A DNA stretch of 12,631 bases, taken from the NCBI GenBank assembly GCA_964590945.1, contig CAZPXF010000068.1, positions 1 through 12,631 of the forward strand, given 5' to 3'. Origin of the DNA: CAZPXF01 sp964590945 (lineage in GTDB: Bacteria > Bacillota > Clostridia > Lachnospirales > Lachnospiraceae). Positions 1 through 7,015 of this stretch are shown here, in pieces. The translations under genes and the position numbers were made by a program. The notes beneath the pieces are model-generated. The model was not told the origin of the DNA. It saw nothing but the letters and a program-made list of their open reading frames with translations, and ran no database searches. Within the stretch, counting starts at the first letter, position 1. Every line of letters begins with the position of its first letter.

Positions 1-703
1 TTGTGACTGATATGACCAGAGAGTTGGGAGCAGATGGGAATACTTATCCGAACCTTGTTATGTCAATAGTCGTCTGGCTGCCCGTGGTATCCCGGTAGGT
101 TGTGAAGTAGATATTTATGGAGCATTGTCTGAGTATATTGGTGCATGTATTACAACAGATGCTGTTACTCTGCTGGATATTAATAATACGGTGCCGCAGG
201 ATATTTATATCAATGATATACAAGGAAAATATCCTTATCAATCCACAGATGTTTTCATGGGATTCCATTGTGGAAATACACCTGTATGTAAGCTGAATAG
301 AGGATGTCTGAAATATATGCTGATTCAAAATCGTACATTGGAAGGCGGAGGAGAGCCTGATTTCACACGTGGAACTATGGAGGGTGATATAGCATCAGGA
401 GATGTGACTTTCTATAGATTGCACGCAAATCCGGATGGCAGCCTGCAGGCGTATATCTGCCAGGGAGAGGTGTTGCCTGTAGCAACGCGATCATTCGGAG
501 GGGTTGGAATATTTGCAATTTCTGAGATGGCAAGATTCTATCGTTATGTATTAGTGGGCAAACATTATCCACATCATGGTGCGGTAGCATTTGATCATAT
601 TGGGAAAGCTTTATTTACAGTCTTTGACGTTTTAGGTGTTGAGAATATCAGCTACAATCAGCCGAAAAGTTTATTGTATGCGAAAGAAAATCCTTTTGCA
701 TAG
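1..703 (+). pseudogene. L-fucose isomerase-like protein (COG2407 type), 3' part, internally deleted and frameshifted
   Basis: The last ~218 codons (frame open from 11, stop TAG at 701-703) give a good C-terminal part of a Firmicute L-fucose/L-arabinose isomerase-like protein. Visible motifs are CYVNSRLAARGIP, CEVDIYGALSEYIG, LLDINNTVP, MGFHCGNTP, LPVATRSFG and YPHHGAVAF. The Glu of CEVDIY, Asp of LLDINN and His of PHHG correspond to the metal ligands of fucose isomerases (family knowledge, aligned by eye). Such enzymes interconvert an aldose and a ketose in the cytoplasm. The 5' edge is abnormal. Positions 3-50 in another frame read VTDMTRELGADGNTYP, which I recognise from memory as a family segment lying some 40-50 residues upstream of CYVNSRL. 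Here the two are directly adjacent and out of frame, and the downstream frame has a TGA at 8-10. This suggests a deletion of about 130-150 bp, not a multiple of three. The N-terminal part lies outside the window. A sequencing or assembly error remains possible. Confidence 0.7.
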
Positions 704-722
704 ACTTGTGCTTACAATATGA

Positions 723-767
723 GGGGCTGCTGCTTCACAATTTTTTAATTGTTAAAGTGACAGCCCC
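723..767 (+). terminator. Stem-loop downstream of the isomerase, weak terminator candidate
   Basis: GGGGCTG at 723-729 pairs with CAGCCCC at 761-767, and an inner ACAATT/AATTGT pair closes around a run of T. The middle of the stem is imperfect. The 3' flank is TTGG rather than a T run, so termination on the plus strand would be weak; it could be a decayed terminator. The rest of 704-958 has an imperfect inverted repeat (801-810 with 837-848) and an AT-rich stretch. I see no convincing promoter there for the next gene. Confidence 0.4.
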
Positions 768-958
768 TTGGTGCCGCCGGGAGCGGTCTCGCAAACAGTC
801 ATTCGCGGTTTCCCGCAATAAAAATGAATTTAACACAACCGCGCGAATCCGGGTGCAAAATCAGATTTTTTGGAAGATATACTTTATAAATCGGCTGATC
901 TATTATTTTAGTAGAGCAATTTATTGAACGAGAAAAATGATTCAGGAGGGGTAATTCC

Positions 959-2707
959 ATGAGTGTAAAGAAAATCTTGAATGAAAATGTAGCAAACGTA
1001 GTGGAGGAGAGTCTTGCCGGGTATCTGATGGCCTACAAAAAATATTACAAAAAAACAGGCGGGTACAATGCTTTTATGTACCGGGGACACCGGAAGGACA
1101 AGGTGGCGCTTGTGATTGGCGGCGGAAGCGGACATGAGCCTTTGTTCTCCGGGTTCTGCGGCGCGGGGCTTGCGGATGCGGTTGCCTGTGGAAATATCTG
1201 CGCGTCCCCGAATCCGGAGCTCATCAGCGAGACCGCCAAAGCGGTAGATCAGGGCAAAGGAGTCCTGTTCATTTACGGCTGCTATGCGGGGGACAATCTG
1301 AACTTCGATATGGCGGAGGAGATTTTAAGGAAGCAGGGGATCCGAACTGCCCACGTCCGGGTGTGGGATGATTTTGCGTCGGCGCCGAAGGAGCGGATCA
1401 CAGACCGCAGGGGAATTGCCGGAGACATCTATACGATCAAGATTGCCGGAGCTGCGTGCGATGCAGGACTTGATTTCGATGAAGTAGTCCGCATTGCAGA
1501 GAAGGCAAGGGACAATATTAATACGATTGGACTGGCAACGTCACCGGGTACACTGCCGGGAAATGAGAAGCCGACCTTTGAGATCGCGGATGATGAGATG
1601 GAATTCGGCATGGGTCTGCACGGAGAGCCGGGTATCGAGCGGACAAAGATGATGACCTGCAGCGGGATGGTGGAGCGGATGTACAGCGAGCTTAAAGAGG
1701 AGATGAACTTAAAGGAAGATGAGGAGATCGCCGTTCTGGTGAACGGTCTTGGCTCCACACCGCTTCTGGAACTGAACCTTGTGTATTTTGAGCTTTACAA
1801 GAGGCTGCGTAAGGATAACATTCACGTTTATGAGTCGGAGGTCAAGACATATTGTACGTGCATGGAGATGGGTGGATTTTCCATTTCAATCCTCCGTCTT
1901 GACGAAGAGCTGAAAAAATATCTGGATGCGCCGTGCTATTCCCCATATTATGCAAAGGGGTCTGTTTCACAGGCGGTTCTCTCAGTGGAAGATTCCGATG
2001 ACGAGGAGCTTGAATTTGATGAGAATGACACAGCGCCGGGCGAGGTTGTGAGAAGCAAAGAGGGAGAACTTTCGGAATTAAATGCAGAGGATGCAAGAAA
2101 TATGCTGATCTACATTGCGAATAAGCTGATAGAGAATAAGCCGTATCTGACTGAGATCGACAGTGCGATCGGGGACGGCGATCATGGCATTGGTATGGCC
2201 GGAGGCATGCAGAAAGCCAGAAAGAAGCTTTCCGAAATGCAGGGAGAGACGAATGTCTATGCAGTTTTTCAGGCAGCCGGAGAGGCTATGCTGATGTCTA
2301 TGGGCGGAGCCTCGGGAGTTATCTTTGGCAGCCTGTATCTGGCAGGGGCAAAGGATGCGGAACCAAAGGAGCGGATCCTGCCGCAGGATCTTGCGGTCAT
2401 GGAGCGAAAGAGTCTCGCCGTAATTCAGGAGAGGGGCAAGGCGAAAGCAGGAGATAAGACGATGGTAGATGCACTTCTGCCGGCGGTGGAAGCTATGGAA
2501 GCGCATAAGGACGACAGCCTTTTGAATATGTTAAAAGCTGCGGAGGAAGCTGCAAGAACAGGTATGGAGGATACAAAAAATTATATTGCCAGATTCGGAA
2601 GGGCAAAGTCGCTTCTTGAGAGAGCCATCGGGCATCAGGACGCAGGGGCGACCTCCGTTTGGCTGATCTTCCAGGGAATGCGGGAATTCGTAGAGGGAGT
2701 AAAATAA
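959..2707 (+). CDS. dhaKL: Dihydroxyacetone kinase-type DhaK-DhaL fusion protein
   Basis: This 582-aa cytoplasmic kinase fuses DhaK (about residues 1-335) to DhaL (about 370-582) through an acidic linker near 343-360. DhaK carries GGGSGHEP (54-61, with His59) and GDNLNF (111-116, with Asp112). The covalent substrate-binding His221 lies in GMGLHGEPG. DhaL has the nucleotide/Mg site DSAIGDGDHG (Asp401, Asp406, Asp408), MGGASG and a GHQDAGATS end. The DhaL signatures look more like the PTS-linked E. coli DhaL than the DGDTG form of the Citrobacter ATP-dependent kinase. However, no DhaM donor is encoded nearby and fused proteins normally use ATP. The start is fixed by CAGGAGGGG at 943-950. It is followed after 23 bp by a TIM-like gene, so the pair is probably one transcript. 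Likely substrates are dihydroxyacetone or glyceraldehyde; a tetrulose (L-erythrulose kinase-like) is an alternative. Complete, with no damage. Confidence 0.9.
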   Translation: MSVKKILNENVANVVEESLAGYLMAYKKYYKKTGGYNAFMYRGHRKDKVALVIGGGSGHEPLFSGFCGAGLADAVACGNICASPNPELISETAKAVDQGKGVLFIYGCYAGDNLNFDMAEEILRKQGIRTAHVRVWDDFASAPKERITDRRGIAGDIYTIKIAGAACDAGLDFDEVVRIAEKARDNINTIGLATSPGTLPGNEKPTFEIADDEMEFGMGLHGEPGIERTKMMTCSGMVERMYSELKEEMNLKEDEEIAVLVNGLGSTPLLELNLVYFELYKRLRKDNIHVYESEVKTYCTCMEMGGFSISILRLDEELKKYLDAPCYSPYYAKGSVSQAVLSVEDSDDEELEFDENDTAPGEVVRSKEGELSELNAEDARNMLIYIANKLIENKPYLTEIDSAIGDGDHGIGMAGGMQKARKKLSEMQGETNVYAVFQAAGEAMLMSMGGASGVIFGSLYLAGAKDAEPKERILPQDLAVMERKSLAVIQERGKAKAGDKTMVDALLPAVEAMEAHKDDSLLNMLKAAEEAARTGMEDTKNYIARFGRAKSLLERAIGHQDAGATSVWLIFQGMREFVEGVK

Positions 2708-2730
2708 CAATCACGGAAGGGGAGTATTTC

Positions 2731-3516
2731 ATGAAAGAGAAGCTGTATTTTGGAAGTAATCTGAAGATGTATAAGACAACAAAGGAGACGGTTGCATATC
2801 TGGAAAAGCTGGTTGAAAATACAAAGGATATCAGCCGCGATGATATGGAATTGTTCATCATTCCGTCCTTCACCTCACTGGAGTCCGTGCTCGAGAAGAT
2901 TGACACGAAATATGTAAGGATCGGCGCTCAAAATATGTGCTGGGAGGAACAGGGACAGTTCACAGGCGAAATCTCGCCTCTTATGTTAAGCGAGATCGGC
3001 GTCAGTCTTGTCATGATCGGGCATTCGGAGAGAAGACATGTATTCGGGGAATCCGATGAGGAGGAGAATCGGAAGGTTCGCGCGGCTCTTGCGCATGGCT
3101 TTCAGACGCTGCTCTGCATCGGGGAGACTGCGGAGGAAAAGCAGTTTGGGATCAGTGCGGAGGTTCTCCGGAAACAGTTAAAGGTTGGATTCTATGGAGT
3201 ATCTGCGGAGCAGATCCCGAAAATATGGGTGGCATATGAGCCGGTCTGGTCCATCGGCGTAGGTGGAACGCCTGCATCGCCGGATTATGCACAGGAGATG
3301 CATCAGGTCATCAAATCAGTACTCCGCGAGATCTTCGGAAAACGTGCAGATGAGATTCCGGTGCTCTACGGCGGAAGTGTGAATCCGGGGAATGCGAACG
3401 AGTTGATCGTGCAGCCGTCCATCGACGGCCTGTTCACGGGGCGCGCCGCGTGGGATGCTGACAAATTTGACGTGCTGATCCGTGATGCGATGAGGACATA
3501 TAACGAGAGCAGATAA
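2731..3516 (+). CDS. tpiA: Triosephosphate isomerase-like sugar-phosphate isomerase
   Basis: A 261-aa TIM-barrel isomerase. The catalytic residues are present: Asn10 and Lys12 (SNLKMYK), His98 (IGHSERR) and Glu170 (AYEPVWSIG). It departs from housekeeping TIM at several usually fixed places. GNWKMN is GSNLKMYK, loop 6 AIGTGK is SIGVGGTP, and the C-terminal phosphate-binding GGASL region is GLFTGRAAW (234-241); YGGSV (213-217) is kept. These changes suggest a specialised paralogue. Related TIM-like enzymes in erythritol/erythrulose pathways isomerise tetrulose phosphates, so the substrate may be DHAP/GAP or a C4 analogue. I chose ATG 2731, with GGAAGGGG 8-10 bases upstream, over an in-frame upstream ATG that lies inside dhaKL. 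The gene probably shares a transcript with dhaKL and is closed by hairpins. Confidence 0.85.
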   Translation: MKEKLYFGSNLKMYKTTKETVAYLEKLVENTKDISRDDMELFIIPSFTSLESVLEKIDTKYVRIGAQNMCWEEQGQFTGEISPLMLSEIGVSLVMIGHSERRHVFGESDEEENRKVRAALAHGFQTLLCIGETAEEKQFGISAEVLRKQLKVGFYGVSAEQIPKIWVAYEPVWSIGVGGTPASPDYAQEMHQVIKSVLREIFGKRADEIPVLYGGSVNPGNANELIVQPSIDGLFTGRAAWDADKFDVLIRDAMRTYNESR

Positions 3517-3547
3517 GGTCTTTCAGAATTTTTATCTCAATTTTTTT
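3511..3547 (+). terminator. First weak terminator after the TIM-like gene
   Basis: AGATAA (3511-3516, overlapping the stop codon) pairs with TTATCT (3532-3537), followed by CAA and seven T (3541-3547). The stem is short and AT-rich, so it would be leaky. A stronger hairpin follows directly. Confidence 0.4.
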
Positions 3548-3557
3548 AACAGGAGAG

Positions 3558-3601
3558 GATGCTGCAGCTGTCCATATGAGTCGGCTGCAGCATCTTCTTT
3601 T
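3558..3601 (+). terminator. Intrinsic terminator closing the dhaKL-tpiA unit
   Basis: An 11-bp perfect stem (GATGCTGCAGC at 3558-3568 with GCTGCAGCATC at 3584-3594) has a ~15-nt loop and is followed by TTCTTTT. It separates the kinase/isomerase pair from the regulator-led operon, so the two units can be expressed independently. Confidence 0.8.
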
Positions 3602-3670
3602 ATGCATACGAATTGATTCACAGGAGAGAATTGTGCAAAACATACAAAATCAGAGGTCTTAATAACAGTA

Positions 3671-3682
3671 TTTTGTACAAAA
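3671..3682. promoter_or_regulatory. Perfect 12-bp palindrome, candidate operator
   Basis: TTTTGTACAAAA is a perfect palindrome about 140 bp upstream of the activator gene and upstream of the best promoter candidate. An activator site there would be suitably placed. No matching consensus is known to me, and AT-rich palindromes arise by chance, so this is a candidate only. Confidence 0.3.
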
Positions 3683-3704
3683 ATGATTCGATAAATCAGA
3701 AAAA

Positions 3705-3731
3705 TGCACGCAAAAACCGTGAAAACGTGCA
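3705..3731. promoter_or_regulatory. Inverted repeat TGCACG-N15-CGTGCA, candidate operator
   Basis: TGCACG (3705-3710) and CGTGCA (3726-3731) are exact inverse complements, with arm centres 21 bp apart (about two helical turns). They end some 28 bp before the putative -35 box, a typical place for a PRD-type activator to bind. The right arm overlaps TGAAAACG, which matches the left half of a CcpA cre site, but the other half does not fit. GTGCAAAA also occurs at 3633-3640 and 3727-3734. Confidence 0.4.
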
Positions 3732-3758
3732 AAAGACTGACTTTTAAAATCTATACAT

Positions 3759-3786
3759 TTGTGAAAAGATACTTTACAATTACAAT
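3759..3786 (+). promoter_or_regulatory. Putative promoter of the regulator/PTS operon
   Basis: TTGTGA (3759-3764), a 16-bp spacer and TACAAT (3781-3786) form a sigma-A-like promoter about 36 bp before the start codon at 3823. Both boxes deviate from consensus, which suits an activated promoter. No better candidate was seen between the upstream terminator and the gene. Confidence 0.4.
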
Positions 3787-3822
3787 CAACAACCGGCTGT
3801 TAAGATGATAGGAAAAGAGAAT

Positions 3823-5766
3823 ATGGAAGGTATAGTTGAAAAAATTGCGAAAGAACTCATTGATGTTCATGGAAACATATCGACACAGGAGCTTGCGGAA
3901 CGGCTTGGCGTTTCGGTGAGCAGTATTAAGCATAATCTCACATCGGTGAGAGGGCTGTTACGGGAACAGGGAGTGAATCTTTTGAGTATTCCCCAGAAAG
4001 GCTTGTGTATTGATGCAACGGAAGAACAGCGTGACGAGATCGACAATATGCTGCAGCGCTTCGCAAATCATAACCCGATTTCCGAAGAATTCCGCAGAGA
4101 TTACATTTTTCACACCGTATTCCAGTACCAGGGGAGTTACACAATAAATCTTTTGGCGGAAGAGTTATATGTAAGCCGTAATCTGATCTCAAAAGATCTC
4201 CGGGCTTTGAATGAATTTCTGGAAATGTTCCATGTCCGGATCGAGGCAAAGAAGAACAAGGGCATTGTCGTTTCGGGACATGAATTTGAGATTCGTCAGG
4301 CTCTGATCCTGTATAACAATCAGAAATGGTGGAAGGAAGTATATCTGGATACGCCAAAGGAGCTGGATGTCCGGCTGAGCAAAAGAGCCTGGACGTTCCT
4401 CTCAAATTTCTATCCGGAATGCTTTGAGGACATCTGGGATATCCAGGAAGCTCTCCATGAGATGGAAAAACAGATCGGAATACTGTTTACAGACGTTTCC
4501 TTTGGAAGGATCATGGAATATCTCATGATCACACGGGAAAGGATCAAGCAAAAAAAATATATCCGGTCTCATATCCAGAAGGAGCATCTGCCGCTTGGAG
4601 AAAAATATCTGGAAGCTGCGGAAATATTTTTATCCATGTATATGAATAGAAATAATAGCTGTTGGGAATTTGAACGGCTTTATCTGGCCGCAAGGCTGTA
4701 TGAAGCCGGAACGATGAATCCAATAGAAAAGATCGGTGGTTTCCAGGATGCGGTGAAACAATATCTCGAAAAGGTAAAAAATGCAGTTGGCCGTTACTAC
4801 AGTGTAAATGACAGTGAGCTCCTGGATAACGTGGAGGATTTGATCACGAGGATCCGCTATCGGGAGGATTATTGTATTTACGACTGGACAGATCTTGCGA
4901 AGGATGTAAAGGAACGGTTTTCCGGATTATACGCGGTCTGCCTGATGCAGATCTATATTTTAGAGGACGCCGTCGGCATTATGTTCCGTGAGGATGATAT
5001 AGCAGCTATTGTGTTACTTGTGCATAATCATATGAGAAAAAGACGTAAGGAAGCAATTTTTGTAACTGCAGCTAATGAAGAGGAAAGTTATTATAATCTG
5101 ATCAAGCTGAAAAATCAATTTCCATATCTTCACTTCAGAGAAGTCATCAATTTTAACAAATTCAGAATGAAAGACTATGAACGTGCTCTTGTCATTTCCA
5201 CCGTGGAGCTTAAGGAGTCCGTACCGAATCTGATCTGCATTACAAAGCATGTTGACGACAAGGATTTCCAGCTGATCAGGCAACGACTGGGGACCAAGGA
5301 AGTAACCAGGGCAAGGATTCTGGAAAGAGTATTCAATGAAGAGCTGGTCTGGGATATATCAGCAAAAAGCAAAGAGGATGCTTTAGAGCAGATTGTCGGA
5401 AGGATGAAAGAGCTGGGATATGTGGAGGACGGATTTCTGGATGAGATCATGGACCGGGAAAGGTTTCTTGCTACATCCGTCGGAAATCAGATAGCAATCC
5501 CTCACGTTTATCTGAAACATGTCATCAGAACCGGAGTTGCAATTGTGAGACTGAAAAACAGTGTCATCTGGTCGAAAGATGAGAGAGCCAGCCTGATCTT
5601 CCTTTTTGCGGTGAGAGATGATAATTCTGAGGACATCAAACGTCTGTTTGTACATGTGTACAACATTCTGAAACAGGATGAACTGATTGAAAAGATTAAA
5701 AACGCAAAAAACAAAAGACAGATCGTTCAGTTTATTCTGAATTGTGAATATGACGAAAGTCATTAA
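3823..5766 (+). CDS. PRD/PTS-EIIA multidomain transcriptional activator (BglG/MtlR/LicR-type)
   Basis: A cytoplasmic DNA-binding regulator of 647 aa. Approximate order: HTH_11-like helix-turn-helix (3-50), a second Mga-like HTH (90-140), PRD1 (195-300), PRD2 (310-405), a degenerate EIIB-like domain (411-495) and an EIIA-fructose/mannitol-type domain (505-640). The phosphorylatable His561 lies in IAIPHV. In this family, phosphorylation by HPr and EII proteins tunes activity to sugar flux. Here the EIIB-like segment has no Cys at the usual place (AIFVTAANEE). The usual PRD histidines also seem replaced, for example MEYLMITRERI where a His is expected, and LYLAARLY. His561 may therefore be the main PTS input. 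I chose ATG 3823 because AGGAAAAGAGA precedes it; ATG 3805, six codons upstream, has no ribosome site. It is the first gene of the PTS operon, 25 bp before the aldolase, and is probably autoregulated. Confidence 0.88.
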   Translation: MEGIVEKIAKELIDVHGNISTQELAERLGVSVSSIKHNLTSVRGLLREQGVNLLSIPQKGLCIDATEEQRDEIDNMLQRFANHNPISEEFRRDYIFHTVFQYQGSYTINLLAEELYVSRNLISKDLRALNEFLEMFHVRIEAKKNKGIVVSGHEFEIRQALILYNNQKWWKEVYLDTPKELDVRLSKRAWTFLSNFYPECFEDIWDIQEALHEMEKQIGILFTDVSFGRIMEYLMITRERIKQKKYIRSHIQKEHLPLGEKYLEAAEIFLSMYMNRNNSCWEFERLYLAARLYEAGTMNPIEKIGGFQDAVKQYLEKVKNAVGRYYSVNDSELLDNVEDLITRIRYREDYCIYDWTDLAKDVKERFSGLYAVCLMQIYILEDAVGIMFREDDIAAIVLLVHNHMRKRRKEAIFVTAANEEESYYNLIKLKNQFPYLHFREVINFNKFRMKDYERALVISTVELKESVPNLICITKHVDDKDFQLIRQRLGTKEVTRARILERVFNEELVWDISAKSKEDALEQIVGRMKELGYVEDGFLDEIMDRERFLATSVGNQIAIPHVYLKHVIRTGVAIVRLKNSVIWSKDERASLIFLFAVRDDNSEDIKRLFVHVYNILKQDELIEKIKNAKNKRQIVQFILNCEYDESH

Positions 5767-5791
5767 AAACAGGATACGAGGAGGAAAAACA

Positions 5792-6676
5792 ATGTTAGTA
5801 AACTTGAAGGACATTTTGGCTGAGGCGGAGAGCGTTGGATATGCAATTCCATGCATGAACACTCCAAATATGGAAACTCTTCGGGCGCTGATATCTGCGG
5901 CAGAGGATCTTGATACACCGATCATCATCGATCACGCAGAGGTTCACAACTCTCTGATCCCGATCGAGCGTATAGGTCCTGCAATGGTTGAGGCGGCAAA
6001 GAAGGCAAAGGTTCCGGTATGCGTGCATCTGGATCATGGCGTAAGCTATACATTTTTGATGAAAGCTCTGGAGGCTGGTTTTTCATCCATCATGTTCGAC
6101 TGCAGTGCATTGCCGTTTGAGGAGAATGTAAAGCGTGTGAAAGAGTTTACAGAGTTCGCGCATTCCAGAGGAATCACGGTTGAGGCAGAGCTCGGCGTTA
6201 TGGCGTCTGCTATGGAAGATACACATGCCGGTGAGGATGCGGAGAAGAGGATCCTTACAAATGCGGATATCCGTAAGTTCTTTACAGATCCGGAGGAAGC
6301 CGGGGAATTTGCAGAGCGAACGAACTGTGATGCTCTTGCCGTATGCTTTGGTACGATGCACGGAATCTATGCAGAGCCGCCGGTTCTCGATATTGACAGG
6401 GTAAAAGCGATCCGCAGCGCGGTAAAGGATGACTGCCGTATTGTTATGCATGGCGCTTCCGGCGTTGCATTCGATCAGGTTCAGAAGGCTATCGATGCAG
6501 GCTGCTCTAAGGTGAACTACTATTCCTATATGGCAAAGGCGGCTACCAAATTCTGTGCAGATAAGATCGCAGAGACAAATGGCGCGATCGCCTACCATGA
6601 GCTGGCAGAAGCGGCAAGCGAGTATATGCGCGGATATGCAAAGGATGTTTTAACTGCATTCAGAAATGGGAAATAA
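5792..6676 (+). CDS. Class II (zinc) ketose-phosphate aldolase
   Basis: A 294-aa class II aldolase of the Fba/GatY/KbaY family, which reversibly cleaves ketose (bis)phosphates to DHAP plus an aldehyde. HLDHG holds the catalytic Asp81 and the zinc ligand His82. Other family motifs are AELGVMASAMED (132-143), CFGTMHG (His190) and MHGASGV (His220, DHAP phosphate site). Two normally conserved stretches differ: the N-terminal FN-x-x-N motif reads CMNTPN (21-26), and the phosphate-binding N-x-x-T motif reads VNYYSY (241-246), with Asn242 kept. No PfkB-type kinase is nearby, so direct cleavage of a ketose 1-phosphate from the PTS is the likely role; ketose-bisphosphate cleavage cannot be excluded. 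I used ATG 5792 after CGAGGAGG, not the longer reading frame that overlaps the regulator. EIIB follows after 12 bp. Confidence 0.88.
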   Translation: MLVNLKDILAEAESVGYAIPCMNTPNMETLRALISAAEDLDTPIIIDHAEVHNSLIPIERIGPAMVEAAKKAKVPVCVHLDHGVSYTFLMKALEAGFSSIMFDCSALPFEENVKRVKEFTEFAHSRGITVEAELGVMASAMEDTHAGEDAEKRILTNADIRKFFTDPEEAGEFAERTNCDALAVCFGTMHGIYAEPPVLDIDRVKAIRSAVKDDCRIVMHGASGVAFDQVQKAIDAGCSKVNYYSYMAKAATKFCADKIAETNGAIAYHELAEAASEYMRGYAKDVLTAFRNGK

Positions 6677-6688
6677 TGGAGGTGGATT

Positions 6689-6988
6689 ATGAAGGTAGTA
6701 GCAATTACATCATGTGCAACTGGTATTGCGCATACATACATGGCTGCGGAAGCGATCCAGAAGATCTGCAAGGCAAATGGTCATGAATGTAAGGTAGAAA
6801 AACAGGGAGCTCTTGGAATTGAGGATCGTCTCAAGGAAAAAGATATCCGGGAAGCGGACATTATTGTTTTCGCGAATGATGTCGGCATCTCGAAGCCGGA
6901 GCGTTTTAAACCATATAAGGATAAGATTCTGCAGACAAGTCCACATGCTGTCATCCAGAATCCAGGCCTTATCTTTGAAAAGAAGTAG
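6689..6988 (+). CDS. PTS fructose-family EIIB component
   Basis: A 99-aa stand-alone EIIB of the fructose family. CATGIAHTYMAAE places the phosphorylated cysteine at Cys9 in the usual P-loop-like motif, and EKQGALGIEDRL and ADIIVFANDVGIS match the rest of the fold. It takes phosphate from EIIA and gives it to the sugar bound by EIIC at the inner membrane face. The length is typical of a single-domain EIIB-Fru. GGAGGTGG sits just before ATG 6689, and EIIC starts 27 bp downstream. In most fructose systems this domain is fused to EIIC; here it is separate. Confidence 0.95.
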   Translation: MKVVAITSCATGIAHTYMAAEAIQKICKANGHECKVEKQGALGIEDRLKEKDIREADIIVFANDVGISKPERFKPYKDKILQTSPHAVIQNPGLIFEKK

Positions 6989-7015
6989 CATACAGTTTTT
7001 GAGAGGAGGAAAAAA

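Noticed and set aside
704..958. Riboswitch or structured leader before dhaKL
   Set aside because: There are inverted repeats, but no recognisable aptamer and no terminator/anti-terminator pair next to the start codon. The hairpin nearest the isomerase fits a decayed terminator.
2659..2730. Longer N-terminus for the TIM-like gene starting inside dhaKL
   Set aside because: TIM proteins begin close to the N-x-K motif, and ATG 2731 has a good ribosome site. The extra 24 residues are dhaKL's end read in another frame.
3720..3733. CcpA cre box
   Set aside because: Only the left half (TGAAAACG) matches; the right half lacks the required TNNCA pattern.
3805..3822. Upstream ATG for the regulator
   Set aside because: It has no ribosome site, whereas ATG 3823 follows AGGAAAAGAGA at proper spacing.
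3602..3822. BglG-type RNA antiterminator (RAT) element
   Set aside because: The regulator has DNA-binding HTH domains instead of the N-terminal RNA-binding CAT domain, and no RAT-plus-terminator pair lies in front of the operon.
5744..5791. Upstream start for the aldolase overlapping the regulator's end
   Set aside because: It lacks a ribosome site and family homology. ATG 5792 follows CGAGGAGG and gives the normal N-terminus.
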